Part shown: piece by piece, positions 8,171 through 14,837 of the stretch
How the letters are laid out: each line of letters starts with the position of its first letter
How positions within the stretch are numbered: position 1 is the first letter of the stretch
Origin: an uncultured bacterium
Lineage (GTDB): Bacteria > Zixibacteria > MSB-5A5 > CAIYYT01
Length of the DNA stretch: 51,338 nt
NCBI GenBank assembly: GCA_903903945.1
Contig: CAIVAP010000046.1
Span: 1-51,338, forward strand
Direction: 5' to 3'
The notes under the pieces: model-generated
Database searches by the model: none
What the model saw: only the letters and a program-made list of their open reading frames with translations
Told to the model about the DNA's origin: nothing
Translations under genes and position numbers: made by a program

Positions 8171-9349
8171 ATGAAAAAACTGATGATGCTCATTCTTTCC
8201 GGACTGGTGGCGATTCTTCTGCTGCAGGTGATAGGCTGCGAAGGCAATGCCGGCAACCGCGGCATCCCTGGTGGCCAGGGAGACACCGGCGATCCTTACA
8301 GCCAACCCATTCCCGAGAACCGCTATTTCGCACTTGCTGTCGGCAACAATAGCGCTGCTGCTCACAACGGCGCGCCAAAACTCTATCTCGTTTTCGACAC
8401 CCTTCATGCTAACGCCGGCGACACAGTGGTCTGTCGGCGTCTGACCGGGAGCAACGTGCCCGAAGTCGACGGTATTGACGGTGGCAGTGCTGAGTGGGGC
8501 GATAAGTTTACTGACGTTGTCTTGCGCAAGGCAGTGCTCTATGACAACAAAATTAACACGGCACGCGTGCGAGCGGCCTACGACCAAAACTACATTTACT
8601 TTCAGGTAAAATGGACTGAGGTTGCCGATTCGGCGCTCGGTTTGGCTGTGGCCGAAGACCTTTATCCCACTAAATGGGTTTTTGACTCGCTCCCAAGTAC
8701 TATTGTCTCGGGGCAAAGGACGGAGTACTGGAGCAGAGTTGTCATGGGAGACGAAGACCGGGTGATGTTGATGTTCGAGGTCAAGCACCTCAATTGGTTT
8801 GAACACGATGGTTGCTTGGTGACCTGCCATGCCGGCACCGCCACTACCCTTCCCGGGACAAACTACCACAGCACGAAGAGTGCGAAGGCCAGAATGGATA
8901 TCTGGAGTTGGTCTTCCATTACCTCCAATCCGACCGGTTATGCAAACGACAAATATATGGATGGAACCGGTCAGATTCCAAACGAGTTTGAACCGCTCGG
9001 ATACTCGGATGGCATCAAAGGGGATATTGGTCGGGCGACTTCGATGACCAACTTGTTCTTTGTGTACACTACTTCCGGGTCTACAAGGACCATTTCGGCT
9101 TACCACCCGCTGTATCAGACGGCGACTGATCCTGACTCGATCGCCACTTATCCCCTCTGGGATTGGCAGATCACGACATACACAGCTACGGGTTGGCGCC
9201 AGGGATTTGCGGTTCCAACTTTCGTAACGACAGTCCCGACTCTGAGTCGTGCGGACATCATTTCGAGTGGCAAGTTTGATAATGGAACTTGGACCGTCGA
9301 GTTCAAACGGCTCCGCGCCACCGGCAACGGAGATGATACCAAGTTCTAA
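8171..9349 (+). CDS. Collagen-stalk lipoprotein with EB_dh-like domain and haem-c motif, paralog 3
   Basis: 392 aa. Lipobox VIGC places the lipidated cysteine at residue 23, as in the other two paralogs. Six Gly-X-Y triplets (GNA GNR GIP GGQ GDT GDP) follow. The EB_dh-like domain has 'EVDGIDGGSAEWG', 'RAAYDQNYIYFQVKWTE', 'GDEDRVMLMFEV', then 'HDGCLVTCHAG' with a CxxCH haem-c site (215-220). 'KARMDIWSWSS...GYANDKYM' matches the 'DVWHWK...GYADD' segment of EB_dh-related cytochromes, and the end is 'DNGTWTVEFKRLRATGNGDDTKF'. It is probably a surface cytochrome c-like electron-transfer lipoprotein. It starts 15 nt after paralog 2 with GAGGAG, and an intrinsic terminator closes the operon at 9388. 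Confidence 0.85.
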   Translation: MKKLMMLILSGLVAILLLQVIGCEGNAGNRGIPGGQGDTGDPYSQPIPENRYFALAVGNNSAAAHNGAPKLYLVFDTLHANAGDTVVCRRLTGSNVPEVDGIDGGSAEWGDKFTDVVLRKAVLYDNKINTARVRAAYDQNYIYFQVKWTEVADSALGLAVAEDLYPTKWVFDSLPSTIVSGQRTEYWSRVVMGDEDRVMLMFEVKHLNWFEHDGCLVTCHAGTATTLPGTNYHSTKSAKARMDIWSWSSITSNPTGYANDKYMDGTGQIPNEFEPLGYSDGIKGDIGRATSMTNLFFVYTTSGSTRTISAYHPLYQTATDPDSIATYPLWDWQITTYTATGWRQGFAVPTFVTTVPTLSRADIISSGKFDNGTWTVEFKRLRATGNGDDTKF

Positions 9350-9387
9350 GCGCTGCCATGCGAGAGTCTGATTAGAATTGATTTCTC

Positions 9388-9420
9388 AGGCCGTTGCTGC
9401 CAAGCAACGGCCTTTTTCTT
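9388..9420 (+). terminator. Intrinsic terminator closing the EB_dh operon
   Basis: Perfect 11-bp stem (9388-9398 with 9403-9413, AGGCCGTTGCT), 4-nt loop and a TTTTTCTT tail. It lies 38 bp after the paralog 3 stop and overlaps the 5' extension of the next open frame, so that extension is not translated. Confidence 0.92.
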
Positions 9421-9582
9421 TGGTTATCCGCTGCCAGAGCATCCCTTCAGTACTGTCGACACCGCGCAAATCCGTTTGCCGTCGTAATTCCCCTTGCCAT
9501 CTGCTTGTGTTTTGCTTATCCTTTCTTAGGTTATCCATATTCACGCCCATGCTGTGTGGGTGAATACGTGATTGGGCAGAAC

Positions 9583-10164
9583 ATGCTTCTAAAAAGCCGC
9601 GACATCTACTTACGATTCCTGCGAAAGACCGATGCTGCGCGGATGTTCGCCGCCGTCGAGGAAAGCCGCGAGGGACTTGAGAAATACGTGACCGGGCCGA
9701 GGCGATTGCATTCGGTGCCGGAGGTGGAGCAGATCGAGCACGCCATGGTCATGCGCAGGAAACGACAGGGGTACGTTTTCGGAGTCTTCACGACGCGGGG
9801 GAAACAGCTTGTCGGCTGTATCAGCATGCATAGCGTCACCGAGAGGACTCGCTCTGGCGAAATCGGCTGCTGGGTGCGAGCCTCTCAGACCGGAAAGGGA
9901 ATCGCCACGGCAGCCGTCGCTCTGGTCGTGCTCTTTGGCTTCGAGGAGTTGAAGCTACATAAGATTGTGCTCCGTGCTGCCGTTGACAACCCGGCTTCCC
10001 GGCGCATCGCCGAGAGAATGGACTTCGTCTATGAAGGTACCCAGCGTCACGAGGAACTCATGCAGCGCGGCTGGGTAGATCTGAACTGTTACAGTATACT
10101 CGAGGACGAATACCGCAAGCTGAAGCCGAAGATCAACAAACTGGCCAACGGCAAAAAAGACTGA
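9583..10164 (+). CDS. GNAT-family N-acetyltransferase (RimJ/Acetyltransf_3 type)
   Basis: The frame is open from 9394, but that region overlaps a terminator and codes for nothing recognisable. The domain begins at 'MLLKSRDIYLRFLRKTDA', so the ATG at 9583 is used (193 aa); a GTG at 9568 is an alternative, and neither has a good ribosome site. The GNAT core is visible: 'LVGCISMHSV', 'GEIGCWVRASQTGKGIATAAVALVVLFGF' with the acetyl-CoA loop Q-T-G-K-G-I-A, 'KIVLRAAVDNPASRRIAERMDFVYEGTQR' and a final 'DLNCYSILEDEY'. This is the RimJ/RimL/SpeG-like arrangement. The substrate (ribosomal protein or small amine) cannot be told. Confidence 0.85.
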   Translation: MLLKSRDIYLRFLRKTDAARMFAAVEESREGLEKYVTGPRRLHSVPEVEQIEHAMVMRRKRQGYVFGVFTTRGKQLVGCISMHSVTERTRSGEIGCWVRASQTGKGIATAAVALVVLFGFEELKLHKIVLRAAVDNPASRRIAERMDFVYEGTQRHEELMQRGWVDLNCYSILEDEYRKLKPKINKLANGKKD

Positions 10165-10224
10165 CAGGTTCTGTCAGGGGTAGGGCATAGATTGAACATT
10201 AACGTGAGACAATGAGGAGCTTCA

Positions 10225-11763
10225 ATGCTTGCTAAAGTCATCTCGTCCGCGGTTCTGGGTATTGATGCTTACAAGGTGGAAGTCGAAGCCGATATCACGC
10301 CGCAGCTCCCCGCTTTCGCCACTGTCGGTCTTCCCGACGGCGCGGTGAAAGAATCAAAAGAGAGGGTGCAGTCGGCGATCAAGAATTCCGAGATCAATTT
10401 CCCCACCAAGAAGGTTACGATCAATCTGGCTCCGGCGGACATTCGCAAAGAGGGGTCGGCGTTTGATCTGCCAATGGCTATCGGCATTCTCGCCGCCACG
10501 GGGCAGATCATGCGCGAGTCCTTTGATGACTTGGTCATGCTCGGCGAATTATCCCTCGACGGTACGCTCAAACCAATCCCCGGCGTGCTGCCGATGGCGA
10601 TGAACATCCACAAGAACGGTATCCGTGGTATGATCGTCCCCCGCGAAAATGCTTCCGAGGCTGCGATGGCGGAAGGATTGGAGGTCTATCCGGTCGGCTC
10701 TCTCCGGGAGGCGGTCGCCTTTCTCGAAGACGAACGGTTGGTTGCTCCGTTCAGGATCGATATGAAAGCGGTCTTCAACACGGCGCGCCATTACACCATC
10801 GACTTTGCCGAGGTCAAAGGTCAGGAATCCACCAAACGCGCACTTGAAATTGCCGCCGCCGGTGGGCACAATATCATTCTTGTCGGTCCTCCTGGGTCAG
10901 GCAAAACCATGCTGGCGCGTCGTCTGCCAACCATTCTCCCGGACATGACGCTGGAAGAGGCGCTCGAAACCACCAAAATTCACTCCGTTGCCGGCATTCT
11001 TCCTGCCGACACACCGCTGATCGCCACCCGCACGTTTCGCTCACCACATCACACGATCAGCGATGCCGGCCTGATTGGCGGCGGTCGTATACCGAGACCG
11101 GGGGAAGTGTCTCTTTCTCACAACGGCGTGTTGTTCCTCGATGAACTGCCGGAGTTCCGCAAGGATGTTCTCGAGATGTTGCGGCAACCCTTGGAGGATG
11201 GCTTCGTCACGATTTCCCGCGCCATGACTTCACTGACCTATCCATGCAAGCTCATGCTCGCCGCTGCCATGAATCCCTGCCCCTGCGGTTATTATGGCGA
11301 TATCACCCACGAATGCAGTTGCACGCCTGTACAGATGCAGAAGTATCACAGCCGCATTTCGGGACCGCTGCTTGACCGGATTGATATTCACATCGAAGTC
11401 CCCGCGGTCAAGTACAAGGAACTCTCTGACACCGGCATGGCGGAGAAATCGGAACTCATTCGCGAACGGGTCAATGCTGCGCGTCAGCACCAGCACGACC
11501 GCTTCGCCGGACAGAAGCATATCCACTGCAATGCGCACATGGAATCGAAAGACATCCGCGACTTCTGCCCACTGGACGAAAAATCGCACGATCTGTTACG
11601 CACGGCGATCAGCAGACTCGGACTCTCGGCGCGCGCTTATGACCGCATCATCAAAGTCGCCCGCACGATAGCCGACATCGACGGCATCACCAACATCCAG
11701 TCGGCCCACATCGGTGAAGCGATCCAGTATCGGAGTTTGGATAGAAATCTGTGGATGAATTGA
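10225..11763 (+). CDS. comM: YifB/ComM-family Mg-chelatase-like AAA ATPase
   Basis: 512 aa, the usual length. Domains in order: N-terminal ChlI-like/Lon-S5 fold (1-~170; '[21 protein letters not shown]', '[13 protein letters not shown]'), AAA core with Walker A GPPGSGKT (221-228) and Walker B VLFLDE (302-307), then a Cys-rich '[11 protein letters not shown]' segment and the C-terminal Mg-chelatase helical domain. ComM is a hexameric helicase that promotes branch migration during natural transformation in Vibrio and Haemophilus. Its presence hints at recombination capacity but is not proof of competence. An AGGAG site lies upstream. It is convergent with zupT, with a weak shared hairpin between. 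Confidence 0.95.
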   Translation: MLAKVISSAVLGIDAYKVEVEADITPQLPAFATVGLPDGAVKESKERVQSAIKNSEINFPTKKVTINLAPADIRKEGSAFDLPMAIGILAATGQIMRESFDDLVMLGELSLDGTLKPIPGVLPMAMNIHKNGIRGMIVPRENASEAAMAEGLEVYPVGSLREAVAFLEDERLVAPFRIDMKAVFNTARHYTIDFAEVKGQESTKRALEIAAAGGHNIILVGPPGSGKTMLARRLPTILPDMTLEEALETTKIHSVAGILPADTPLIATRTFRSPHHTISDAGLIGGGRIPRPGEVSLSHNGVLFLDELPEFRKDVLEMLRQPLEDGFVTISRAMTSLTYPCKLMLAAAMNPCPCGYYGDITHECSCTPVQMQKYHSRISGPLLDRIDIHIEVPAVKYKELSDTGMAEKSELIRERVNAARQHQHDRFAGQKHIHCNAHMESKDIRDFCPLDEKSHDLLRTAISRLGLSARAYDRIIKVARTIADIDGITNIQSAHIGEAIQYRSLDRNLWMN

Positions 11764-11788
11764 TGAGTAGTTGGCTTGACCAACGGAG

Positions 11789-12574
11789 CTACTGAAACAG
11801 GTGCAGACTTGAAGCAATGATCAGCATTCCTGCCATGACCCCCAAAATGGCGATATGAGAACTCTTCCCTTCGCAAGACAAGGGTAGTAGCTCATCAAAA
11901 CTGATGAAGACCATGATCCCCGCAACAGCAGCGAGACAGCAAGACAGGACGACAGGAGTGAGAAATGGTACCAATACTAACATACCGATGACAGCGCCCA
12001 CTGGTTCGGCGATTCCCGAAAGAAAAGAAAACCAGAAGGCCTTTTTCCTGCTCCCAGTTGCGTAGAAAATCGGCATGGCTACTGCGACACCTTCAGGAAT
12101 GTTGTGCAACGCTATCGCAACGGCCAGTGAGAGACCCAGTCTGATGTTTGCCACTGAACTCACGAATACCGCAAGACCTTCTGGGAAATTATGGATTGCC
12201 AGACCGATGGCGATCAGAACCCCGGCTCTCATGGTCTTTTTGTCGAAGCCCCTTCTCTCGATACGTTCTTCTATATAATTATGCGGAATCAGGAAATCGA
12301 GGAACATGATCAAGATTATTCCCCCGAAAAAGAATGCATTCGCTCTCAGAAAACCTGCGGTGGTGATGGCATTGGTTAGGATTTCTACGAGTGAGACGTA
12401 GATCATGACTCCAGCTGACAATCCCAGAGAAAACTGCAGATACGACTTTTTCAGATCTCTGATCAGAAAGGGCACAAGGCTTCCGATCGATGTAAAGAGG
12501 CCAGCTGCAAGAGCCAACAGCAGGGGAAGCCAAATCCTGGAATCGTACATGTCGTGCATTTCTATTATGGTCAT
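11789..12574 (-). CDS. zupT: ZIP-family zinc/divalent metal transporter
   Basis: 261 aa with about eight membrane helices. The two ZIP signature motifs HNFPEG (128-133) and HNIPEG (157-162) lie in consecutive helices and form the binuclear metal site; 'ISFDELLPLS' matches the conserved helix after them. It imports Zn2+ and possibly Fe2+, Mn2+ or Co2+ across the inner membrane. No good ribosome site precedes 12574, and Met5 or Met8 are alternative starts. It lies downstream of the DsrE gene on the same strand, 31 bp apart, so it may be co-expressed with the DsrE/DUF134/NifX cluster. Confidence 0.92.
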   Translation of the reverse strand: MTIIEMHDMYDSRIWLPLLLALAAGLFTSIGSLVPFLIRDLKKSYLQFSLGLSAGVMIYVSLVEILTNAITTAGFLRANAFFFGGIILIMFLDFLIPHNYIEERIERRGFDKKTMRAGVLIAIGLAIHNFPEGLAVFVSSVANIRLGLSLAVAIALHNIPEGVAVAMPIFYATGSRKKAFWFSFLSGIAEPVGAVIGMLVLVPFLTPVVLSCCLAAVAGIMVFISFDELLPLSCEGKSSHIAILGVMAGMLIIASSLHLFQ

Positions 12575-12605
12575 TTGCAGTCAGGGTTGGAGTTCGCGAG
12601 CCGAG

Positions 12606-12956
12606 CTAAAACACAATGACCTTATCAGCCCAGATGGTCCAGTCGGTAAGTTCATCCATGGAGCTCTTGCGAACGCCCTCAACGAGTTCAGTTTCCATGA
12701 TGCCTCGAGCATTCATGCACGTTTCGCACGCACCGACCAGAGCTTTGCTTTGTGCAAGGCTTTTGATCATTCGCTCAAGATTGTAATAACCGGATGGCGT
12801 TTTCTGCACTGCTTTGGCGCAGCCAACCGAATCGGCCAAGAGAAACAGGCACAATTCCGTATCTTCTTGTTTGCAGAGCGACAGGGCGAGTCGTAGCCCG
12901 TTGTATGATCTCTCCGTCCCGTAAGGAGGGTCGTTTAGAATCAGCAGGTATTTCAT
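12606..12956 (-). CDS. DsrE-family protein
   Basis: 116 aa, a single DsrE/DsrF-like alpha/beta domain with N-terminus 'MKYLLILNDPPYGTERSYNGLRLALSL'. Cysteines at 46 (DSVGCAK) and 77/80 (GACETCMNARGI) sit where DsrE/TusD-type persulfide-carrying cysteines occur. The 'C-x2-C...RG' pattern is typical of anaerobe DsrE homologs that sit next to DUF134 and NifX genes. It probably carries sulfur or binds a metal-sulfur moiety in the cytosol. It diverges from the DUF134 gene across a 212-bp gap and could share control from the palindrome at 13128. The exact sulfur pathway is unknown. Confidence 0.85.
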   Translation of the reverse strand: MKYLLILNDPPYGTERSYNGLRLALSLCKQEDTELCLFLLADSVGCAKAVQKTPSGYYNLERMIKSLAQSKALVGACETCMNARGIMETELVEGVRKSSMDELTDWTIWADKVIVF

Positions 12957-13120
12957 TTGTCAACCTCGCGAGTTTCAATTCGTTTATTGCCTGGTCTGCA
13001 AGTGAAGCAACCTTCATGCGACGGGACTATCATGGTGTCCGACACACTGTCTATTTCTCTCACCAGTAATTTTCTATGCTAATATGACCTATTCTGCAAT
13101 CAAAATCGATGATTTTCCAC

Positions 13121-13149
13121 TTGACGGATTATGAGCATATGCTTATAAT
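13121..13149 (+). promoter_or_regulatory. Strong sigma70-like promoter of the DUF134-NifX operon
   Basis: TTGACG (13121-13126), 17-bp spacer, perfect TATAAT (13144-13149). The start codon follows 19 bp after the -10, with GGAGAG at 13157-13162. Confidence 0.8.
13128..13149. promoter_or_regulatory. 22-bp palindromic operator candidate inside the promoter
   Basis: ATTATgAGCAT / ATGCTtATAAT is an inverted repeat with one mismatched pair and a perfect 10-bp core AGCATATGCT (13134-13143). It fills the spacer and covers the -10 box, the position expected for a repressor that blocks RNA polymerase. The adjacent DUF134 HTH protein is the natural candidate to bind it; this is inference. Confidence 0.65.
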
Positions 13150-13168
13150 GTAGACCGGAGAGAAAAAT

Positions 13169-13663
13169 ATGGCTAGACCAAAATGTGCCCGACTAGTAAA
13201 CGAATTTCCCAACACAACGTTTTTCAAACCCCGGGGAATCCCACTTGTGGAACTGGACGAGGTAACGCTGGCATTTGATGAGTATGAGGCATTGCGTCTT
13301 GCTGATCTTGAAGGTCTTTATCATGAGGGCGCGGCTCTGAGAATGAATATTTCTCGTCCGACATTTGGCCGCATCATAGAGTCTGCCCATAAGAAGGTGG
13401 CAGACGCTCTGATCAACGGTAAAGCGATAAGAATCGAAGGAGGTGTCGTTACAATGGCACAGAAGCGAACATTCGAATGTTCTGATTGTGGGCATTCTTG
13501 GGAAGTCCCGTTCGGTACCGGGAGACCAGCAGCTTGTCCGAAGTGCGCAAGCAACAATCTGCATCGAGCCGAAAATGAGCGCGGGCTTGGTAGAGGCGAT
13601 AGAGGTATGGGTTGCCGCAGACGCCGTGGCAATACAACAGCATCAGCAAAGGAGACGAAATGA
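13169..13663 (+). CDS. DUF134 HTH protein fused to a C-terminal zinc ribbon
   Basis: 164 aa. Residues 1-~95 are a DUF134 (UPF0251) domain: 'MARPKCARLV', 'DEYEALRLADLEGLYHEGAALRMNISRPTFGRIIESAHKKVADALINGKAIRIEGG', a sigma-region-4-like helix-turn-helix. Residues ~100-135 add a zinc ribbon, C-x2-C...C-x2-C (FECSDCGHSW...CPKCAS), and the tail is Arg/Gly-rich. Typical DUF134 proteins stop near 100-120 aa, so the ribbon is an extension. It is probably a DNA-binding regulator sensing metal or redox. It is first in an operon with the NifX-like gene (ATGA overlap at 13660). A palindrome covers its own promoter, suggesting autoregulation. Confidence 0.85.
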   Translation: MARPKCARLVNEFPNTTFFKPRGIPLVELDEVTLAFDEYEALRLADLEGLYHEGAALRMNISRPTFGRIIESAHKKVADALINGKAIRIEGGVVTMAQKRTFECSDCGHSWEVPFGTGRPAACPKCASNNLHRAENERGLGRGDRGMGCRRRRGNTTASAKETK

Positions 13664-14040
13664 GAATAGCAGTAGCATCGGATGACGGGGTTTCGATCGC
13701 CGGACACTTTGGAAGATGTGCGGGATTCATTATCTTCGACATTGACAACGGAATCCCTCGGAAGCTGGATTATCTGGCGAATACATTCGGACACCATCAT
13801 CACGGGGAATGTGATCACCAGTACGAGGGAGGGCATCATGGACACGATGCCTTTGCCGACGCCCTCCAGGATTGTCAAGCTGTCCTCTGTCGTGGCATGG
13901 GCCGAAGAGCTGTCATGGATTTGGAAGCAAGAGGGATCAAGGCGGTCATCACTTTGCAAGAAATAGATGCAGAGGGCGCCGTGAAGCTATTTGCCCAAGG
14001 CCAGCTGCCGGCGACAAATGATTCTGCCTGCTCTCATTGA
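13660..14040 (+). CDS. NifX/NifB-C-terminal (dinitrogenase Fe-Mo cofactor-type) protein with His-rich loop
   Basis: The start at 13660 follows AAAGGAGA and overlaps the DUF134 stop (ATGA), giving 126 aa. An open extension to 13612 lies inside the upstream gene. The fold is the Nitro_FeMo-Co family: 'MRIAVASDDG..IAGHFGRCAGFIIFDI', 'FADALQDCQAVLCRGMGRRAVMDLEARGIKAVIT'. A loop at ~44-62 is strongly His-rich (FGHHHHGECDHQYEGGHHGHD), well suited to bind Zn, Ni or Cu. No nitrogenase genes are present, so the role is more likely binding or delivery of a metal or metal-sulfur cluster, together with the DsrE protein and ZIP transporter nearby. Confidence 0.88.
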   Translation: MRIAVASDDGVSIAGHFGRCAGFIIFDIDNGIPRKLDYLANTFGHHHHGECDHQYEGGHHGHDAFADALQDCQAVLCRGMGRRAVMDLEARGIKAVITLQEIDAEGAVKLFAQGQLPATNDSACSH

Positions 14041-14138
14041 GAGAAGCCAGATATCCAGCATGGGCACCCCGCTCAGCAAAGTGATGAAGCCGCAGTTTTG
14101 TAGATCCGGCCTACTCGGTGCTTGACCTTCCTTTGAGT

Positions 14139-14189
14139 GAGAAACCCGACATTTTCCCTCAATGTGTCGAAGAACATGTCGGGTTTCTC
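14139..14189. repeat. Long perfect hairpin in the gap after the NifX-like gene
   Basis: Arms 14139-14152 (GAGAAACCCGACAT) and 14176-14189 pair perfectly over 14 bp around a 23-nt loop. There is no U-run, so it is not a standard terminator. It may be a dispersed repeat or a structured RNA. The gap 14041-14415 otherwise holds only the short palindrome at 14298-14317. Confidence 0.6.
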
Positions 14190-14290
14190 GTCCCATGTTC
14201 CGTGAGAAGTGTGTCACGTTGCTGGCGCGCGAGTGCTCGAGAACGCTTCGCAATGCCTGCATGGGACTCGGAACGCCGACCTACGAAGGA

Positions 14291-14320
14291 AGCCTGGATT
14301 CCCGCTTTCGCGGGAATGAC
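14291..14320. repeat. Short palindromic repeat (ATTCCCGC / GCGGGAAT)
   Basis: Arms 14298-14305 and 14310-14317 around TTTC, flanked by CCTGG and GAC. This resembles the 'GGATTCCCGC...GCGGGAATGAC' palindromes dispersed in many bacterial genomes. No coding potential. Confidence 0.6.
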
Positions 14321-14415
14321 TTTCTTCTGGAACGTCTCAACGCGATTATTTCCTTGCCAATTCCTCTGAACTCCGCTTTCATTTCTGCCGAAACCACTCA
14401 TGGTAGGAGGGTACT

Positions 14416-14712
14416 ATGAAGACGTTTATTTTGATGACCAAGTTGTCGCCGGAATTTATCAAGAACCCGAAGACGCGCGCCGCCAAAGGCAGAGCGTGGC
14501 TCGACAAGGTCAAGAAATCGTGTCCGCAAGTGAAATTTCTCAATCACTACGCGCTTCTGGGGAACTTCGATTTTATGGACATCTACGAAGCGCCTGATGA
14601 AGAAACCGCCGCGAAAGTGTCGCTGATCAGTCTGGCGAACGGCGCTACTGCGGCAGAAAGCTGGACAGCAATACCATACAAACGGTATCTCAAAGTCATC
14701 AAAGACCTATAA
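14416..14712 (+). CDS. GYD-domain protein
   Basis: 98 aa behind AGGAGGG. The pattern 'MKTFILMTKLSPE', 'FLNHYALLGNFDFMDIYEAPDEETAAKVSLISLANGATAAESWTAIPYKRYLKVI' matches the GYD family (ferredoxin-like alpha/beta fold; the G-x-(Y/F)-D signature is here GNFDF). GYD proteins are small, cytosolic and of uncertain role, possibly stress-related or oligomeric ligand binding. It is monocistronic, followed by a 125-bp gap and a subtilase gene. Confidence 0.85.
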   Translation: MKTFILMTKLSPEFIKNPKTRAAKGRAWLDKVKKSCPQVKFLNHYALLGNFDFMDIYEAPDEETAAKVSLISLANGATAAESWTAIPYKRYLKVIKDL

Positions 14713-14837
14713 GCCGGGAAATGATTGACTATTGAACAAGTTCCGCTTCTATCCGTATTCTATCAAGACAGGTGGGGCAGATTGCGTTTATTGTGCCGAT
14801 GATTTCGGCAAGGTATTGACATCGTGAGGTTGCTAAA

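Noticed and set aside
7976..9106. 376-codon open frame antisense to the EB_dh paralogs 2 and 3
   Set aside because: No family similarity, no ribosome site, and the + strand genes are well supported; long antisense frames are common in GC-rich coding DNA.
9394..9582. Open 5' extension of the GNAT gene
   Set aside because: It overlaps a strong intrinsic terminator and adds sequence unlike any acetyltransferase.
11766..11793. AGTAG-TTGG / CCAA-CTACT inverted repeat between comM and zupT
   Set aside because: Short, interrupted stem with no T-tract; could be a weak terminator or decayed REP, not called.
13660..14040. Nitrogenase cofactor (true NifX/NifB) assignment
   Set aside because: No nifHDK, nifEN or radical-SAM NifB gene is nearby and the His-rich loop is atypical, so only the fold is called.
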